Assembly: GCA_021292165.1 (NCBI GenBank) | Contig: CM037880.1 | Location: 209,648,255-209,712,254 of the forward strand | Length of the DNA: 64,000 bases | Direction of reading: 5' to 3' | Source of the DNA: Shinisaurus crocodilurus | Lineage: Eukaryota; Chordata; Lepidosauria; Squamata; Shinisauridae | Part shown: positions 23,233 to 33,521 of the stretch, piece by piece | How the letters are laid out: every line of letters starts with the position of its first letter | Position numbering within the stretch: position 1 is the first letter of the stretch | The notes under the pieces: generated by a model | Database searches by the model: none | Told to the model about the DNA's origin: nothing | What the model saw: the letters and a program-made list of their open reading frames with translations, nothing else | Made by a program: the position numbers and the translations under genes

Positions 23233-23261
23233 GCACACACACACACACACACACACACACC
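23233..23261. repeat. (CA)n microsatellite
   Basis: About 14 CA units. Confidence 0.9.
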
Positions 23262-23294
23262 AAAATTGCCAATCTAAACATGAGGACTAATGCT

Positions 23295-23388
23295 TCAGTT
23301 CTATGCACACCTACCAGGTAATAAGCACACTGGGTATAGTGGGACTTATTCTGGAGTAAACATGAGTAGGATTACATTGCACTTCACA
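23295..23388. mobile_element. Harbinger-like hairpin MITE, family B (eroded)
   Basis: TTCTATGCACACCTACCAGG and TTCTGGAGTAAACATGAGTA with GGATTACATTGC match family B at 5405 and 50782. Confidence 0.5.
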
Positions 23389-23604
23389 GAGTACAACATT
23401 TCCGGGATTTTACAGTTTCACAAAGCAGATATGGTTCTTCCCTCACATAAATTCCCTGCATGAAGAAGGCTAGTCTAGAAACTATTCTCTGACATCAACT
23501 TTCCATCTACAAGGAGATTTTAATATGGGAAAGAACTTCAAAACATGCTATGCTATAGTCTGAAAGTTTTAGTCCTCAGGATATCATACAGGTTATTCAT
23601 CTAA

Positions 23605-23747
23605 AAGCCAGTATAGCATATTGGTTAGAGTGTTGGACTGGGACTTGGGAGATCTAGGTTCTAGTTCCCACTCGGCCATGAAGCTTGCTGGGTGACTTTG
23701 GGCCAGTCACTGACTCTCAGCCTAACCTAGCTCACAGGGTTGCTGTA
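23605..23747 (+). repeat. Sauria-type SINE, 5' part
   Basis: Contains AGCCAGTATAGCATATTGGT, GTTAGAGTGTTGGACTGGGA (A box), GGTTCTAGTTCCCACT (B box), CTGGGTGACTTTGGGCCAGT and the conserved CACAGGG. It stops at TTGCTGTA, where a hAT element is inserted, and continues at 26594. Full copies lie at 39138-39386 and 60412-60653. Confidence 0.9.
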
Positions 23748-23899
23748 CAGGGCCGGATTAAGCTAGTAGGGGCTGTTGGAGCTGCAGCTCCAGGCCCCTA
23801 ACAGAAAATAGGCCCACAGTTATAGGGACACGCGGCGATTTCCCCCCCCTTCGGACGGCAGCAACGGCGCTTGCATTCGAGGATAACCAACAAGCCCCA

Positions 23900-24131
23900 T
23901 TCTCCTGCGGCGAGAGCAGAATTAGCGGAGCTCCAGCCGCGGGCCGACTCCGCTCCGCGGTCAGTGTGCGCATGCGCCCCACGACCTCCCACCCTCGAGC
24001 CTGCAGCTTTCGCGCTCCGTTCAACTATGTCCTCTCTAAGGCACTGTCTCTTCCTCCGGAAGCGGAAGCGGCGAGCCGAGGAGGCCGCGCGCGTGTGTGT
24101 GTGAGAGCGAGAGAGGAGCGCGTGAGAGAAG
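23900..24131 (+). promoter_or_regulatory. Captured CpG-island promoter (EIF2B5)
   Basis: Lies just upstream of the captured ATG. It holds a perfect NRF1-type palindrome TGCGCATGCGCC (23967-23978), tandem ETS-type CCGGAAGCGGAAGCGG (24056-24071) and a YY1-type AAGATGGCGGC across the start codon (24129-24139). These are standard parts of TATA-less housekeeping promoters. High retained CpG suggests recent capture or little methylation. Activity is not shown. Confidence 0.7.
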
Positions 24132-24287
24132 ATGGCGGCCCGCGGCGCCTCTGCGAAGCGTGGAGCCGGGTCCGGGGGCTCTCGGGGGTCCGAGCCCCCA
24201 GAGGAGCCGCCTCCACCGCTCCAGGCCGTGCTGGTCGCCGACAGCTTCAACCGCCGCTTCTTCCCCATTTCCAAGGACCGGCCCCGG
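24132..24287 (+). pseudogene. EIF2B5: Captured EIF2B5 first coding exon (eIF2B epsilon N-terminus)
   Basis: From ATG 24132 a 52-codon frame reads a Gly/Pro-rich start and then [14 protein letters not shown] (about residues 26-39) and RRFFPISKD (41-49). This is the start of the nucleotidyltransferase-like domain of eIF2B epsilon, the catalytic subunit of the translation initiation exchange factor. From memory the vertebrate protein has the same blocks with single substitutions (DSF-D/N-RR, KD-Q/R-PR). The exon ends in phase 0 at CGG with the donor GTGAGC (24288). No other EIF2B5 exon is seen in the window, and the piece sits wholly inside a hAT transposon, so this is a duplicated gene fragment, not the gene. 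The frame is undamaged. It could start a chimeric transcript. Confidence 0.85.
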
Positions 24288-24514
24288 GTGAGCGACGGGC
24301 AGGCGGCGGAGGGGGATGCGGGCAGCTGCCGCCGAAGGCCTCGGCCTCCTCCCTTCGTTCTCCGCCGGGGAGGTGCTTTCGGTCTTCGGCGAGCGTAGCG
24401 CTTCTGCAGAAATCGCACCCCGCAGATCAAGCAGGGGCCAGTTCTGGGCAGCATTTGAATTGAAATCCACTCCTTCCTTGCCAGCCACCTCTTCGTGCCT
24501 TGCCTCCAGTTAGG

Positions 24515-24633
24515 CTTGCCAGGATATTCTACATGTTTAGACATGAAAAAATCCTACAACTCCCAGCATGATAGCTGGGGCATCCCGGGAGATGTAGGAC
24601 TTTTTTCCTGTCTTAACATGCATTGCACCCTAA
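24515..24633. mobile_element. Harbinger-like hairpin MITE, family A (eroded ends)
   Basis: ACATGTTTAGACATGAAAAA and CTACAACTCCCAGCATGATA face GGAGATGTAGGACTTTTTTC and TCTTAACATGCATTGCACCC. Located in the intron-side cargo of the hAT element. Confidence 0.65.
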
Positions 24634-24654
24634 AAGGAGCAACTGGCAAAATTG

Positions 24655-24765
24655 ATTCATCATTACATTTCTATCCCACCATCCCCTCCCTCCTCCTTGC
24701 AAGGAGCCCAGAGCGGCTTATATGGCCCTCCTCTTCTTTGTTTTATCCTTGCAACAACCCTGTGT
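24655..24765 (-). repeat. Sauria-type SINE fragment
   Basis: CCTTGCAAGGAGCCCAGAGC, GCTTATATGGCCCTCC and TTATCCTTGCAACAACCCTG are the minus-strand 3' part of the SINE. Confidence 0.65.
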
Positions 24766-24799
24766 TTGTCAATATAACCCCAAGAGTCTCTGGTGCAGG

Positions 24800-25150
24800 A
24801 CTAATTTTGTGATGTGTGTTAAGGCTGAAGCGCTTGGGACTCTTCATTTAGAAAAAAAGAGGCAACTGGGCAGTGGGGCAGGGTGGGGATATGGCAGAGG
24901 TTTCTAAAGTTAATGTAAGATGTGGAGAAAGTAGATAAATTTTTTTCTCCCTCATAATACTAAAATGTGGGATCGTCCAAAGAAATGGATTGGTGGTAGA
25001 AAGTGCCTCTTCATACAATTCAGAATTCATAGAATTAACTGCCAGAAGATGTGATAGCCGCTAGGTTGGATAGCTTTAAATAGGCATTAGATAGCTTCAT
25101 AGAGGAGAGGTGTCTATTGATGACTATCACTCATGATGGCTACATGGAGC
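24800..25150 (+). repeat. CR1-type LINE 3' fragment
   Basis: GCGCTTGGGACTCTTCATTT gives the LGLF.LEKKR block, and GATATGGCAGAGG gives the GDMAE block of the CR1 C-terminus (compare LGMFSLQKRRLRGDMI in the copies at 46.5 and 59.7 kb). Stops follow, then a decayed 3' UTR. Confidence 0.6.
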
Positions 25151-25154
25151 ATCC

Positions 25155-25325
25155 AGGTTTATTTATTATTACCATCATATCATGCCTTTTTTACTTCTTG
25201 CAAGGAACCCAAGGCGACTTACATAGTCCTCCTCCTCCTCCTCCTCCTCCTCCTCCTCCTCCTCCTCCTCCTCCTCCTCCATTTTATCCTCACAACAACC
25301 CTGTGAGGTAGGTTAGGTTGAGAGT
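25155..25325 (-). repeat. Sauria-type SINE fragment with (CCT)n expansion
   Basis: TTGCAAGGAACCCAAGGCGA and ATTTTATCCTCACAACAACC plus CTGTGAGGTAGGTTAGG are the minus-strand SINE; the normally short TCC run has expanded to about 18 units (25227-25280). Confidence 0.75.
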
Positions 25326-25482
25326 CAGGGACTCTTTTATAATGTATTTCAGTTTACCCCACACAAAGCACTCACACACACAGAGCAGCCAGACAAAAGC
25401 AAAACACGCTTATAATTTGTAGGTATGTATAATGTATTCCAATTCTTATTTTTATAATGTATTCCAATTCTTATTTTTTAAA

Positions 25483-25952
25483 CCCACTTTTGCCATCGAA
25501 ATAAAATTCCATCCTCCATTTAATCATTTATTATTTATTTATTTATTTATTTATTGCATTTATACCCCGCTCTTCAGCCAGAAAAGGCTCTCAGAGCGGC
25601 TTACACAGATTAATAATAAGACATTCCCTGCCCTCAGGCTCACAATCTAAAAGACATGACACAAAAGGAAAAGGGATTGGGAGGGAGGAGGAAGAATGCC
25701 AAACTCAGGCACCAATATAATGTTTGGCATTCTTCCTCCTCCCCCCCAATCCCTTTTCCTTTTGTGTCACGTCTTTTAGATTGTGAGCCTGAGGGTAGGG
25801 AATGTCTTATTATTACCGGTAATCTGTGTAAACCGCTCTGAGAGCCTTTTCTGGCTGAAGAGCGGGGTATAAATGGAATAAATAAATAAATAAATCATTA
25901 ATTTCTACCCACTTTTGCCATCAAAATAACATTCCATCCTCCATTTAATCAC
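25483..25952. repeat. Large near-perfect inverted repeat between direct repeats
   Basis: Arms 25526-25704 and 25722-25895 are nearly identical reverse complements (TATACCCCGCTCTTCAGCCA facing TGGCTGAAGAGCGGGGTATA) around a 17-nt loop. Each arm is a LINE-type 3' end with ATTT repeats at the outer edge. A direct repeat of about 45 bp (CCACTTTTGCCATC through CATCCTCCATTTAATCA) lies just outside both arms. Confidence 0.85.
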
Positions 25953-26039
25953 TTGTTAACATTATAATTAATTTATAATAACTTTCCATTTAAGAAAAAA
26001 AAAAATCACCCCTATCAAGTGAAAAAAAATGACCCAGGT

Positions 26040-26155
26040 CCTTTTTTTTTACTTGATCCATTCGTTCTTTTTTTTTTTTAAACTATAGTCTGGTCCCCCA
26101 ACAGTCTGAGAGACAATGAACTGGCCCCCTGTTTAAAAAGTTTGAGGACCCCTGT
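26040..26155. repeat. hAT-type terminal fragment
   Basis: Ends AAAAAGTTTGAGGACCCCTG, preceded by GGTCCCCCAACAGTCTGAGA. The reverse complement, CAGGGGTCCTCAAAC, is a common vertebrate hAT end. The left end was not found. Confidence 0.5.
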
Positions 26156-26274
26156 TGTAATCCTTACATCAACCCTGTAAGGCAGGTCAATAGCATTCTC
26201 TCCATACAGCACATGGGGGGGGGCAGCTGAGTAAGAGCTCGGTTCGTGTACATTGTTGCCTAACAGTCTGCATA

Positions 26275-26410
26275 ATTCCCGAAGGGGTGGGCTGTGTTAG
26301 TCTATTGCAGCAAGAACAACAAGAGAGTCTTGTGGTACCCTAAAGACCAACACATTCATTCTGACATAAGCTTTCACGGACACTGCCCACTTCCATCAGG
26401 TTTTATTGAG
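26275..26410 (+). repeat. Dispersed reptile repeat, family not named
   Basis: The words GTGTTAGTCTATTGCAGCA, TCTTGTGGTACC and CATAAGCTTTCACGGACACTGCCCAC occur in a repeat I know from reptile genomes (SINE-like) but cannot name with certainty. Confidence 0.4.
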
Positions 26411-26593
26411 TTAACAAGCTTATTGTTTACAAAAAAGAAATATTTTCAATATGCTTCTGTTTTGGCACTTTAATGGTAATTAAAATATTTAATTTGTTTT
26501 AATATAAAATTGCGTCTTCATTTTATTTATTTCCATAAAAAGGCCCACCAAAATCCTCAGCACCAGGCCCATAATGTTCTTAATCCGGCCCTG

Positions 26594-26716
26594 TTGCTGT
26601 AAGGATAAAAATGGAGAGGAGAACCTTGTAAGCTACCTTGTACTCCTTGCAAGAGGAAAAAAGGTGGGATATAAATGTAATGTAATGTAGTAGTAGTAGT
26701 AGTAGTAGTAGTAGTA
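26594..26716 (+). repeat. Sauria-type SINE, 3' part, with (GTA)n
   Basis: Continues the SINE of 23605-23747 after the duplicated TTGCTGTA: AAGGATAAAAATGGAGAGGA, AGGTGGGATATAAATGTAATG, then a GTA microsatellite (26686-26716). Confidence 0.9.
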
Positions 26717-27171
26717 ATATGCAGACTGGTTCAAATAGATGGGGCAGAATGATTCAAAATACAGTTATGCTCAAATACCTGAGTTTTATTTAGTTTAGAC
26801 CTATTGATTTCAATGGTATAAAAAAGGAAGCTGAAATTCAAATGGTCCAGGAGGTTGTAAACGCCTCCTTGAGAGAGGGAGTGGTGCCGGCCTCTTTGAA
26901 AGAGGTGGTGATTAGGCCACTTCTGAAAAAGCCTAACCTTGACCAGGATGATGTTAATAACTACAGGCCAGTAGCTAATATCCCATTCCTGGCAAGGTGC
27001 TTGAGTAGGTGGTTGCTGGTCAACTCCAGGCACTCTTGGATGAAATGGACTATCTAGATCCATTTCAATCTGGCTTCAGGCCTGGTTTTGGAACAGAAAC
27101 TGCCTTGGTTGCCCCGTGGGATGACCTTTGCCAGGACAGGGGGAGTGCGACCCTGTTGATTCTCTTCGACC

Positions 27172-27449
27172 CAGCGGTGTTCACGTACCTGTGGAGGGGC
27201 TCGCCTCTCTGCCGCCGCGATTCTCCGCGCCGGCGCCCCCCGCCTTGTTCTTCCAAGTGGCGCGGAGCGTCCTTCGTGCCGCTCGAGCTGCCGCCGACTG
27301 GCGCACTAGTCCCGTCGCATCACTTCCGCTGCGCCGCAAAGAGGCAAGCCGCCGCTGGACGCAGGTAGGCCCGTGAGAGCCCCGCACGGGCATGAGCGGA
27401 GCCAATTTCGGCCCGCTACGCCCGTGCAAGGTGAACGGTTAGATCCCTA
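27172..27449. mobile_element. GC-rich hAT-like element, copy 4 (TSD CTT[C/G]GACC)
   Basis: Inserted exactly inside the L2 RT motif LDLS.AFDT. Flanks CTTCGACC (27164-27171) and CTTGGACC (27450-27457) match at 7 of 8. The right end GGTTAGATCCCTA and GGGCATGAGCGGAGCCAATT match copies 1 and 3. Confidence 0.8.
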
Positions 27450-28548
27450 CTTGGACCTCTCAGTGGCTTTCGATACCATCGACCATGGTATCCTTCTGGA
27501 TAGGTTGTCTGGGTTGGGAGTTGGCGGCACTGCGCTCCAGTGGTTCCAATCCTACTTGGGCGGCCGATTGCAGAAGGTGGTGCTGGGGGATTACTGCACT
27601 GTCCTTTGGCAGTTATGCCATGGGGTGCCACAGGGCTCCCCCATGCTGTTTAACATCTACATGAAACCACTGGGAGAGGTTATCCGGAGGTGTGGGCTGA
27701 GATGTCATCAATATGCAGATGACACCCAGCTCTGTCTCTCCTTTTCATCTAATCCAGGTGAGGCAGTGGCTGTTCTGAATCAGTGCCTGGGCACGGTAAT
27801 GGACTGGATGAGGGCTAAAAAACTGAGACCCAATTCAGATAAGATGGAGGTACTGTTAGTGGGTGGTTTGTCTGCCCGGCTAAGTGATATTCATCCAGTT
27901 CTGGATGGGGTTGCACTCCCCCTGAAGGATCAGGTTCGTAGTTTGGGGGTGCTCTTGGATCCACAACTGTCACTTGAGGCACAGGTGAACTCAGTGTCAC
28001 GGAGCACCTTTTATCAGCTTAGGCTGATATACCAACTACGTCCTTATCTGGACAGAGATAGCCTAGCTACAGTTATCCATGCTCTGGTAACCTCTTGTTT
28101 GGATTGCTGCAATACGTTATACATGGGGCTGCCTTTGAAAACGGTCCGGAAACTTCAGCTGGTCCAAAATAGGGCAGCAAGATTATTAACGGGGAATGGT
28201 CGACGTGAACATATTATGCCAGTGCTTTCTCACTGGCTGCCAGTCTGTTTCTGGGCCCAATTCAAAGTGCCGGTACTAACATTCAATGCCCTAAATGGCT
28301 TGGGGCCAGGGTATCTGAAGGATCATCTCTTCCCATATGTACCTGCCCAGACACTAAGATCTTCTTCAGCAGTCCTTCTCCGAGAGCCCCTGCCAAAGGA
28401 AGTGAGGCAGGTGGCTACCAGGAGGAGGGCCTTTTCTGCTGTGGCACCCCGGTTGTGGAATGAGCTCCCCAAAGACGCTCTCCTGGCGCCTACATTGTAC
28501 TCTTTTTGGCACCTGGTGAAGACCTTTCTATTCTCCCAGGAATTTTAA
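27450..28548 (+). pseudogene. L2 LINE reverse transcriptase, interrupted
   Basis: Long open frame of an L2-clade polyprotein that copies element RNA at the target site. In order: LDLSVAFDTIDHGILLDRL, GVPQGS.PMLFNIYMKPLGE (three residues fewer than usual at VLS), the catalytic YADDTQL (about 27712-27732), WMRAKKLRPN, LGVLLDPQLSLEAQV, LPLKTVRKLQLVQNRAARLL, FKVPVLTFNALNGLGPGYL and RRAFSAVAPRLWNELP. The frame appears to start at 27373 only because the hAT insert happens to be open. The endonuclease and upstream RT are lost or frameshifted, so the copy is dead, though this part is unbroken. Confidence 0.9.
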
Positions 28549-28745
28549 CCATTTAATCTTGCAGTTGTTTTTAACTCTGTTATTGTAATTTGAACTGCTG
28601 CTGCTAGCTTTGCTGTTTGTTTTTTAATCTGTGGTTTAAAATTTTATTTTTATATTATATTGTATTTTATGGTTTTAACTGTTGTAAACTGCCCAGAGAG
28701 CTTAGGCTATTGGGTGGTATAAAAATGTATTAAATAAATAAATAA

Positions 28746-29876
28746 ATAAATTCTTTACTGGGTTATGGATTGAGCTGATAGAAAGTCAACTGTTATCCAA
28801 ATTCGTTTTTTTAGCTTCAGCACCACAACTCCACTGCAACCTGATCACCCACGTGTCCTGCTTCCTTTAGTGTTTTGTGTCCCCCCACCCCACCACTTCA
28901 CCCCTCTGCTTTGGTGTTGATTAATATGGTCAGGCATTGTAGGCAACACATTACACTTAATGCATTTTTCCCTATGGGGGACTAGAATCTTATCCTTAAG
29001 GTGATATTGAAACAACTATAACCAGTACATCCTCCTTTTTGCTGGAGTGGATTTTCTTTTGGCTATTTTAATTCTCCCCACCCCTCTGCCACTTTGTTTT
29101 GTTTTCCATTTAGTAGTCCTGAGATTTCTATATGAATTTACACAAGGCAGGGCAGGATAGGAACTAGCAGCGCTGAAGCAAAGTACACTGTGTAGAGAAA
29201 GAGCAGAGAGTGTGTGATGGGAATTATAGTAAGGACCAAGGAGTGTACCAGAACCAGGAGTCCAGAAAACATGTTGGCTTCAAAACCTCATCATTCATCA
29301 AGTTTCTAAGTGAAACCTATGAAATCTATGAAAAAGGAATGCTGTGGCTGACACATTCCAGGGCCCAAGTTTCCCGAAGAAATAACTGCAATTCTGTATT
29401 GATTTTCTTCTTAACCAGACTTGTTTTTTATTGATCTTTTCCTTAACCAGACTTCATGCCTCAAGCTTACCTTGCTAATTACTTCAAATACCTGGAACCA
29501 AGTCTTACAACTTGCTTTCATGCATTCCATTTAAGCCACCTCACTTAAGATAGATCCTATTTTATTGACTTCCTTCAGAATTAGGCTGCCTGGTTCAAGG
29601 CTGCCTTACTAATTAGATTGAATATCTGATACTAATTATTTTCCCTTGTTTCAGGGCATTTCATTTAAGACAGATTACAATTTAGAAGCACATCCTGCTG
29701 TGCCTGAAATAATCAGGATTGGAAATCTTGTAAGCGAAAGCACCTCGCATGGATGGTCCTACTTAGCCTACTGACATGTCAAACCTGGGGGAGGTTCAAA
29801 AGCTGACTATGAAAAGGTGAGAGGGGTGGGTCTGCTCCTTCAAGCCTTTATTTAAACATTCCAGCCATTCTTTAAC
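28746..29876. other. No recognised feature
   Basis: AT-rich sequence without gene or clear repeat. Confidence 0.5.
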
Positions 29877-29992
29877 CCAGTGTTCTCCAACCTTGGGTCC
29901 CCACTCCAGATGTTTTTGGCCAAAACTCCCAGCATGCTGGGAGTTGTAGGCCAAAAACATCTGGAGTGGGGACCCAAAGTTGGAGAACACTG
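29877..29992. mobile_element. hAT-like hairpin MITE family E
   Basis: CCAGTGTTCTCCAACCTTGG faces AAAGTTGGAGAACACTG; the centre is the palindrome ACTCCCAGCATGCTGGGAGT. No matching target duplication. Confidence 0.8.
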
Positions 29993-30329
29993 CACCAGTT
30001 CTAGGCTCTCGGGACTGAGTGAAAAAGTAGTTCACATCGATGGTTTGTTAGCTGCTCTTTGCCCAAATGCTCTTCCATATATTTTTTTTAATTAATAAAA
30101 CATAGTAGTGCTCAAATGACCCCCCCCCATACATTAACTGAATTAAAGCTTGACATTTGGTTTATTTTTTTAATTTATTGATTAATACTTATATACTGCA
30201 TAAAATAATAAAATCTCTAAGCCGTTAACATATTTCCCTTCCCCTGGCCACATGCAACTGTGGGCAGGGAGAATTTTGTGTGGGGGGGGGAAAGGAGAGT
30301 GGGAGACCACTGTGGGGTGATCTCACCCT

Positions 30330-30990
30330 CCAATCAGGTTTCAGTTGGGTGGTGCGTTAAGGGCCGATATTAGGCCTGAACACCCCCACCCACTGCCTCT
30401 TTCTTTTTGCAGCGCCCTCCCTCCCTCCCTGTTCTCAGTGTGGGCTTTGCTGACCACCATTTCCAGGGGCCGAGTAGGAATTTTGGCTCATTGTCCTGAT
30501 TGGCTGGGGGCAACGTGTGTGTTTTGCCTACTCTACACTGTGTTTCAGGGTTGGGTGTTTTTTTTTATTTTGGGGGTTGGTGATGTGGTCCAATCTGGTC
30601 ACATTTGGCTAGTAAGTGTGGGAATAGGCAGTGGCGTAGGGTTCGGTGACCATCCGATGTCAATGTCAGGTGGCTGGTGAGACCCAAGGCTCCCCGTTTA
30701 CAGAGTTTTGCGGCTTAGTGGTGGGAGATAAGGATTGCCAGTGAGGCTGACTTTCCTCACACGAATTGGTGTTTTGCAGCATCGTGATATGGCGACTGTG
30801 AGAAAGCCTCCCAGCACCCACAAGGGTGTATTACTGTGGGGTGGCGAAGTGCAGCGGGATACCCGGGATACCTCACTGGCCAATGGCAGGTTTTTAGTTA
30901 GTACCCACACTTTCTCCTTTCGAAGATCTTGATTATTAATAAATGTGGCCCTAATTATTTTTTATACCATATATTTGTGTCTCGCCTCTT
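30330..30990 (+). repeat. LTR-like repeat, copy 1
   Basis: Aligns over about 650 bp with 44200-44960. Shared words: AATTTTGGCTCA/CATTTTGGCTCA, GCCTACTCTACACTGTGTTT, AGGTTCGGTGA-type, TAGTACCC.CACT and ATTAATAAATGTGGCCCTAATT, the last holding an AATAAA signal. AATAAA near the 3' end followed by a TGTGTCTCGCCTC-type segment resembles an LTR R-U5 region. No coding part is attached, so it would be a solo LTR. Class uncertain. Confidence 0.5.
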
Positions 30991-31109
30991 CTTTTCCCCT
31001 TTATGCATACAAAAAAAAAATAAACATCACTGTTTAAAATACACTATTAAAATACACCATTTAAACTACAATAACAATAAAAAGCAGTACAAAGAAAAGT
31101 AAGATGGAG

Positions 31110-32053
31110 CAGCATATGATTAATTTAACTGCAATTCTTTACAAGCCAGAGAAAGCTTGGGTGAACAAATGCATCATCAGGAGGCATTTAAAACATTATC
31201 TCATTTTCTGCCTCCCGAAGTGCATGCAGGATGGGCGCCACCACCAGATAATGGGCACCACCACCGAGAAGGCCCACTTCCGAGATATTATGTGGCAGCA
31301 TTCTGTTGGTTGTGGAACAACCAGCAAGCCCTCTTCTGAAGATCTTAACGGTAGGCTGTATATATATACAGGAAGGTGATCTGTAGGCATCCTGGTCCCA
31401 CGTTGTTTTGGGCTTTGTATATCAACAACATAACCTGGAACATGCCTTGGTAGCTAAGGTAGCCAGTGCAATTCTTTCAACACAGTTGTAATGTGAACAT
31501 GGCTGGATGACCCACTGAGCACCCTAGCTGATGCATTCTGCACAAGCTGCAGCTTCCAAACCAAGTACAAGGGAAGCCCCACACAGAGTGCATTATAGTA
31601 ATCTAGTTGTGAGGTTACCAGTGCATGAACCACAGTGGCTAGGCTATCACTACTATCCAGGAATGGGCATAGTTGTTGCACAACCAATGTTGATAATGGA
31701 CACTCCAAGCCACTGGGGTCACCTGGGCCTTCAGTGACAAGGATAGATCCAGGAACACCCCCAAAATGACCTGTGCCTTCAGAGAGAATGCAACCCCATG
31801 CAGAACAGGTAAACAACCCAATTCCCAGTCCTGGGAGGGAACCACCCATGCTTAAGGTTTCTGTCTGATCAGGATTCAGTTTCTTTTCTTTCTTAGTTTT
31901 TTTCAATTTATTGGCCCTCATCCAGCCCACAACTGCATCCAGACACTGGTTCAGAACAGGCATGGCCTCCCCTGACTCAGATGCTACGTAGAAATAGAGC
32001 TGGGTGTCATCAGCATTCTGATTACTAAAGATTACTGTGCTGCTGATAAGCAA
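31110..32053 (-). pseudogene. L2-type LINE, decayed RT C-terminus
   Basis: The minus strand keeps ADDTQLYFYVASESGEAMPVL (start of the catalytic centre lost at the Y), WMRANKLKK, SLATVVHALVTSQLDYYNAL, KLQLVQNASARVL and TTVLKELHWLP. Downstream, in other frames, is a diverged WAFSVV.PI block (31196-31300). The copy is 5'-truncated and several frameshifts separate the blocks. Older than the L2 copies at 13.4 and 27.5 kb. Confidence 0.8.
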
Positions 32054-32903
32054 AGTATTTTTTTACAACTAATTTTCTACTACATCAAAATCACTAGTTT
32101 GATCAACAAATCAAAAGGGATATTTGGCAGAGTCCTAATTCTAAACTCTGGCTAACATCTGGCAACCAGTTTTCTTTCTTTATATTATGTGTGAAGTCCT
32201 GATTAGCATAGGGCAGGTTTCCTTAAATACCTGGATAAGCTTCCAAGCTTACATTACTAATTAGTCATATATCAGTTACTGTCAAACTTCCCTAAGAAAT
32301 TTCCAACTTTCTCAGCAGCACTAACCCTTACATTGGCAAGGTCCTATTAAATTATGTACCGTGGGACCAAAAGCTCCCCCTCCGCTGCACCCTGTCAGAA
32401 TCTCTATGTTCAAGCTGTCGTCATCACTATCTTCCATGACCAGCTCTCTAAGAAACTGGAAGCTATTAATCCAATGAGCCTGCAGTCTGTAGCTTGGGGA
32501 TAATGAAACTTTGAAGAAAATAGACCCAATCAGATGTGCTGTGTGTGATCATCAACAATGCACAAACAACAGGAAAGGCCAGAAGCGGTTATAAAGATTA
32601 CTGTGCTGCTGAAAAGAAAAATGCTAATACTGTGAGAGCCGTTCTCAAGATTAATCTGACATTAATTAGTATGTATGTGTGTTTCTCAGTCAATTGCCCA
32701 TTAACTTTGATGGTGGATGGAGCAGACGCCATACTTTACTAGCCCATATTCTGCTCCATAGACTAAGCCAGGGGTGGGGCAACTGGTTGCCCTTCTGGAG
32801 GGCCACAAGTTGCCCACATCTGCACTAGGCAATGGTTCCTGCTGCTTTTTCTTTCCATTTGTGATAGTCAGGGATAAAAACTTCTCGCCCCTCTCACAAA
32901 AGG
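32054..32903. other. No recognised feature
   Basis: AT-rich; nothing seen. Confidence 0.5.
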
Positions 32904-33240
32904 GAACAATGGGCAGAATCCAATGGGGCAATTACAGTCCTGCTTATTCTTTTCTGCACCGCCAATTCCCTTCCACAAGTGGTGGTTCTCACTAATTCTG
33001 TTGCGCAAGCAGGACCCACCAGTTACACAAGGAAGATTTCGTGCTTCCTAGGGGAAGATCCCTTATGCGAGCTCCACCGACCTGAATCCTTCCAGAAACA
33101 AGCATTTCTGCTCATTTTGGGTTGTCCTGGAAGCACTACATCACTGTTGCACAAGTGGTGAGGCCACTCTCACAATAGAATTGGTGAGGCATAAGGTGAT
33201 TGGTGGGGGTGGAAGCACCCCATTGGATTCTGCCCACTGG
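32904..33240. mobile_element. MITE-like hairpin family D
   Basis: Inverted ends GGGCAGAATCCAATGGGGC and CACCCCATTGGATTCTGCCC. The inside matches 15490-15870. Non-coding. Confidence 0.7.
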
Positions 33241-33521
33241 TGGCCTTGAGCTGCAATGGAGCAAATCAACTTCCTAGGACCTAAAGCAACATCCAAAGAA
33301 CAGCAAGGGGAACAGAACCATGCAGTTCCCTGATTGCCATTTTAAATCCCTTACCCATTTAAGCATAACAGAACTGAGGGAAGCTGCTGGTATAGTATAC
33401 CCTGTGGGGTGGGGTGGGGGACAGCGGCTGGGTTCAGGTAACGGAAAGACGGTGGTTTCTTCTTGTGCAACTTGGAAATTGTCCTGGCTTGGCTTGACAC
33501 CCAGGGGAAGAGGCCAATAGA
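33241..33521. other. No recognised feature
   Basis: Flank of the large hAT insertion; continues at 37550. I could not assign it. Confidence 0.5.

Larger units (their letters stand above)
23748..26593. mobile_element. hAT transposon carrying an EIF2B5 promoter and first exon
   Basis: Termini CAGGGCCGGATTAAG and CTTAATCCGGCCCTG are perfect 15-bp inverted repeats. The 8-bp target duplication TTGCTGTA is perfect (23740-23747, 26594-26601) and falls inside a Sauria SINE whose two halves rejoin exactly, so the 2,846-bp boundaries are firm. No transposase frame is visible, so the copy is non-autonomous. The cargo from about 23820 to 24510 is a CpG island with the EIF2B5 first exon. Then come a family A MITE, SINE pieces, a CR1 fragment and a large inverted repeat, which may have come with captured intron sequence or landed later. 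Confidence 0.92.
26825..28745 (+). mobile_element. L2-type LINE with a GC-rich hAT insertion
   Basis: A 5'-truncated L2-clade element carrying most of the RT domain and the C-terminus. Its 3' UTR ends with AACTGCCCAGAGAGCTTAGG and an AAAT repeat. The 5' RT part lies at 26842-27171 (PLLKKP, NNYRPVANIPFL, DPFQSGFRPG) with a frameshift near 27010. A hAT-like element splits the frame at 27172-27449. Confidence 0.88.

Noticed and set aside
24132..24287. Native EIF2B5 gene start
   Set aside because: The exon lies between hAT ends with a perfect 8-bp duplication inside a SINE, and no further EIF2B5 exons are visible downstream.
23798..24544. 248-codon minus-strand frame
   Set aside because: Antisense to the captured EIF2B5 exon and CpG island; Arg/Ser/Ala-rich bias product.
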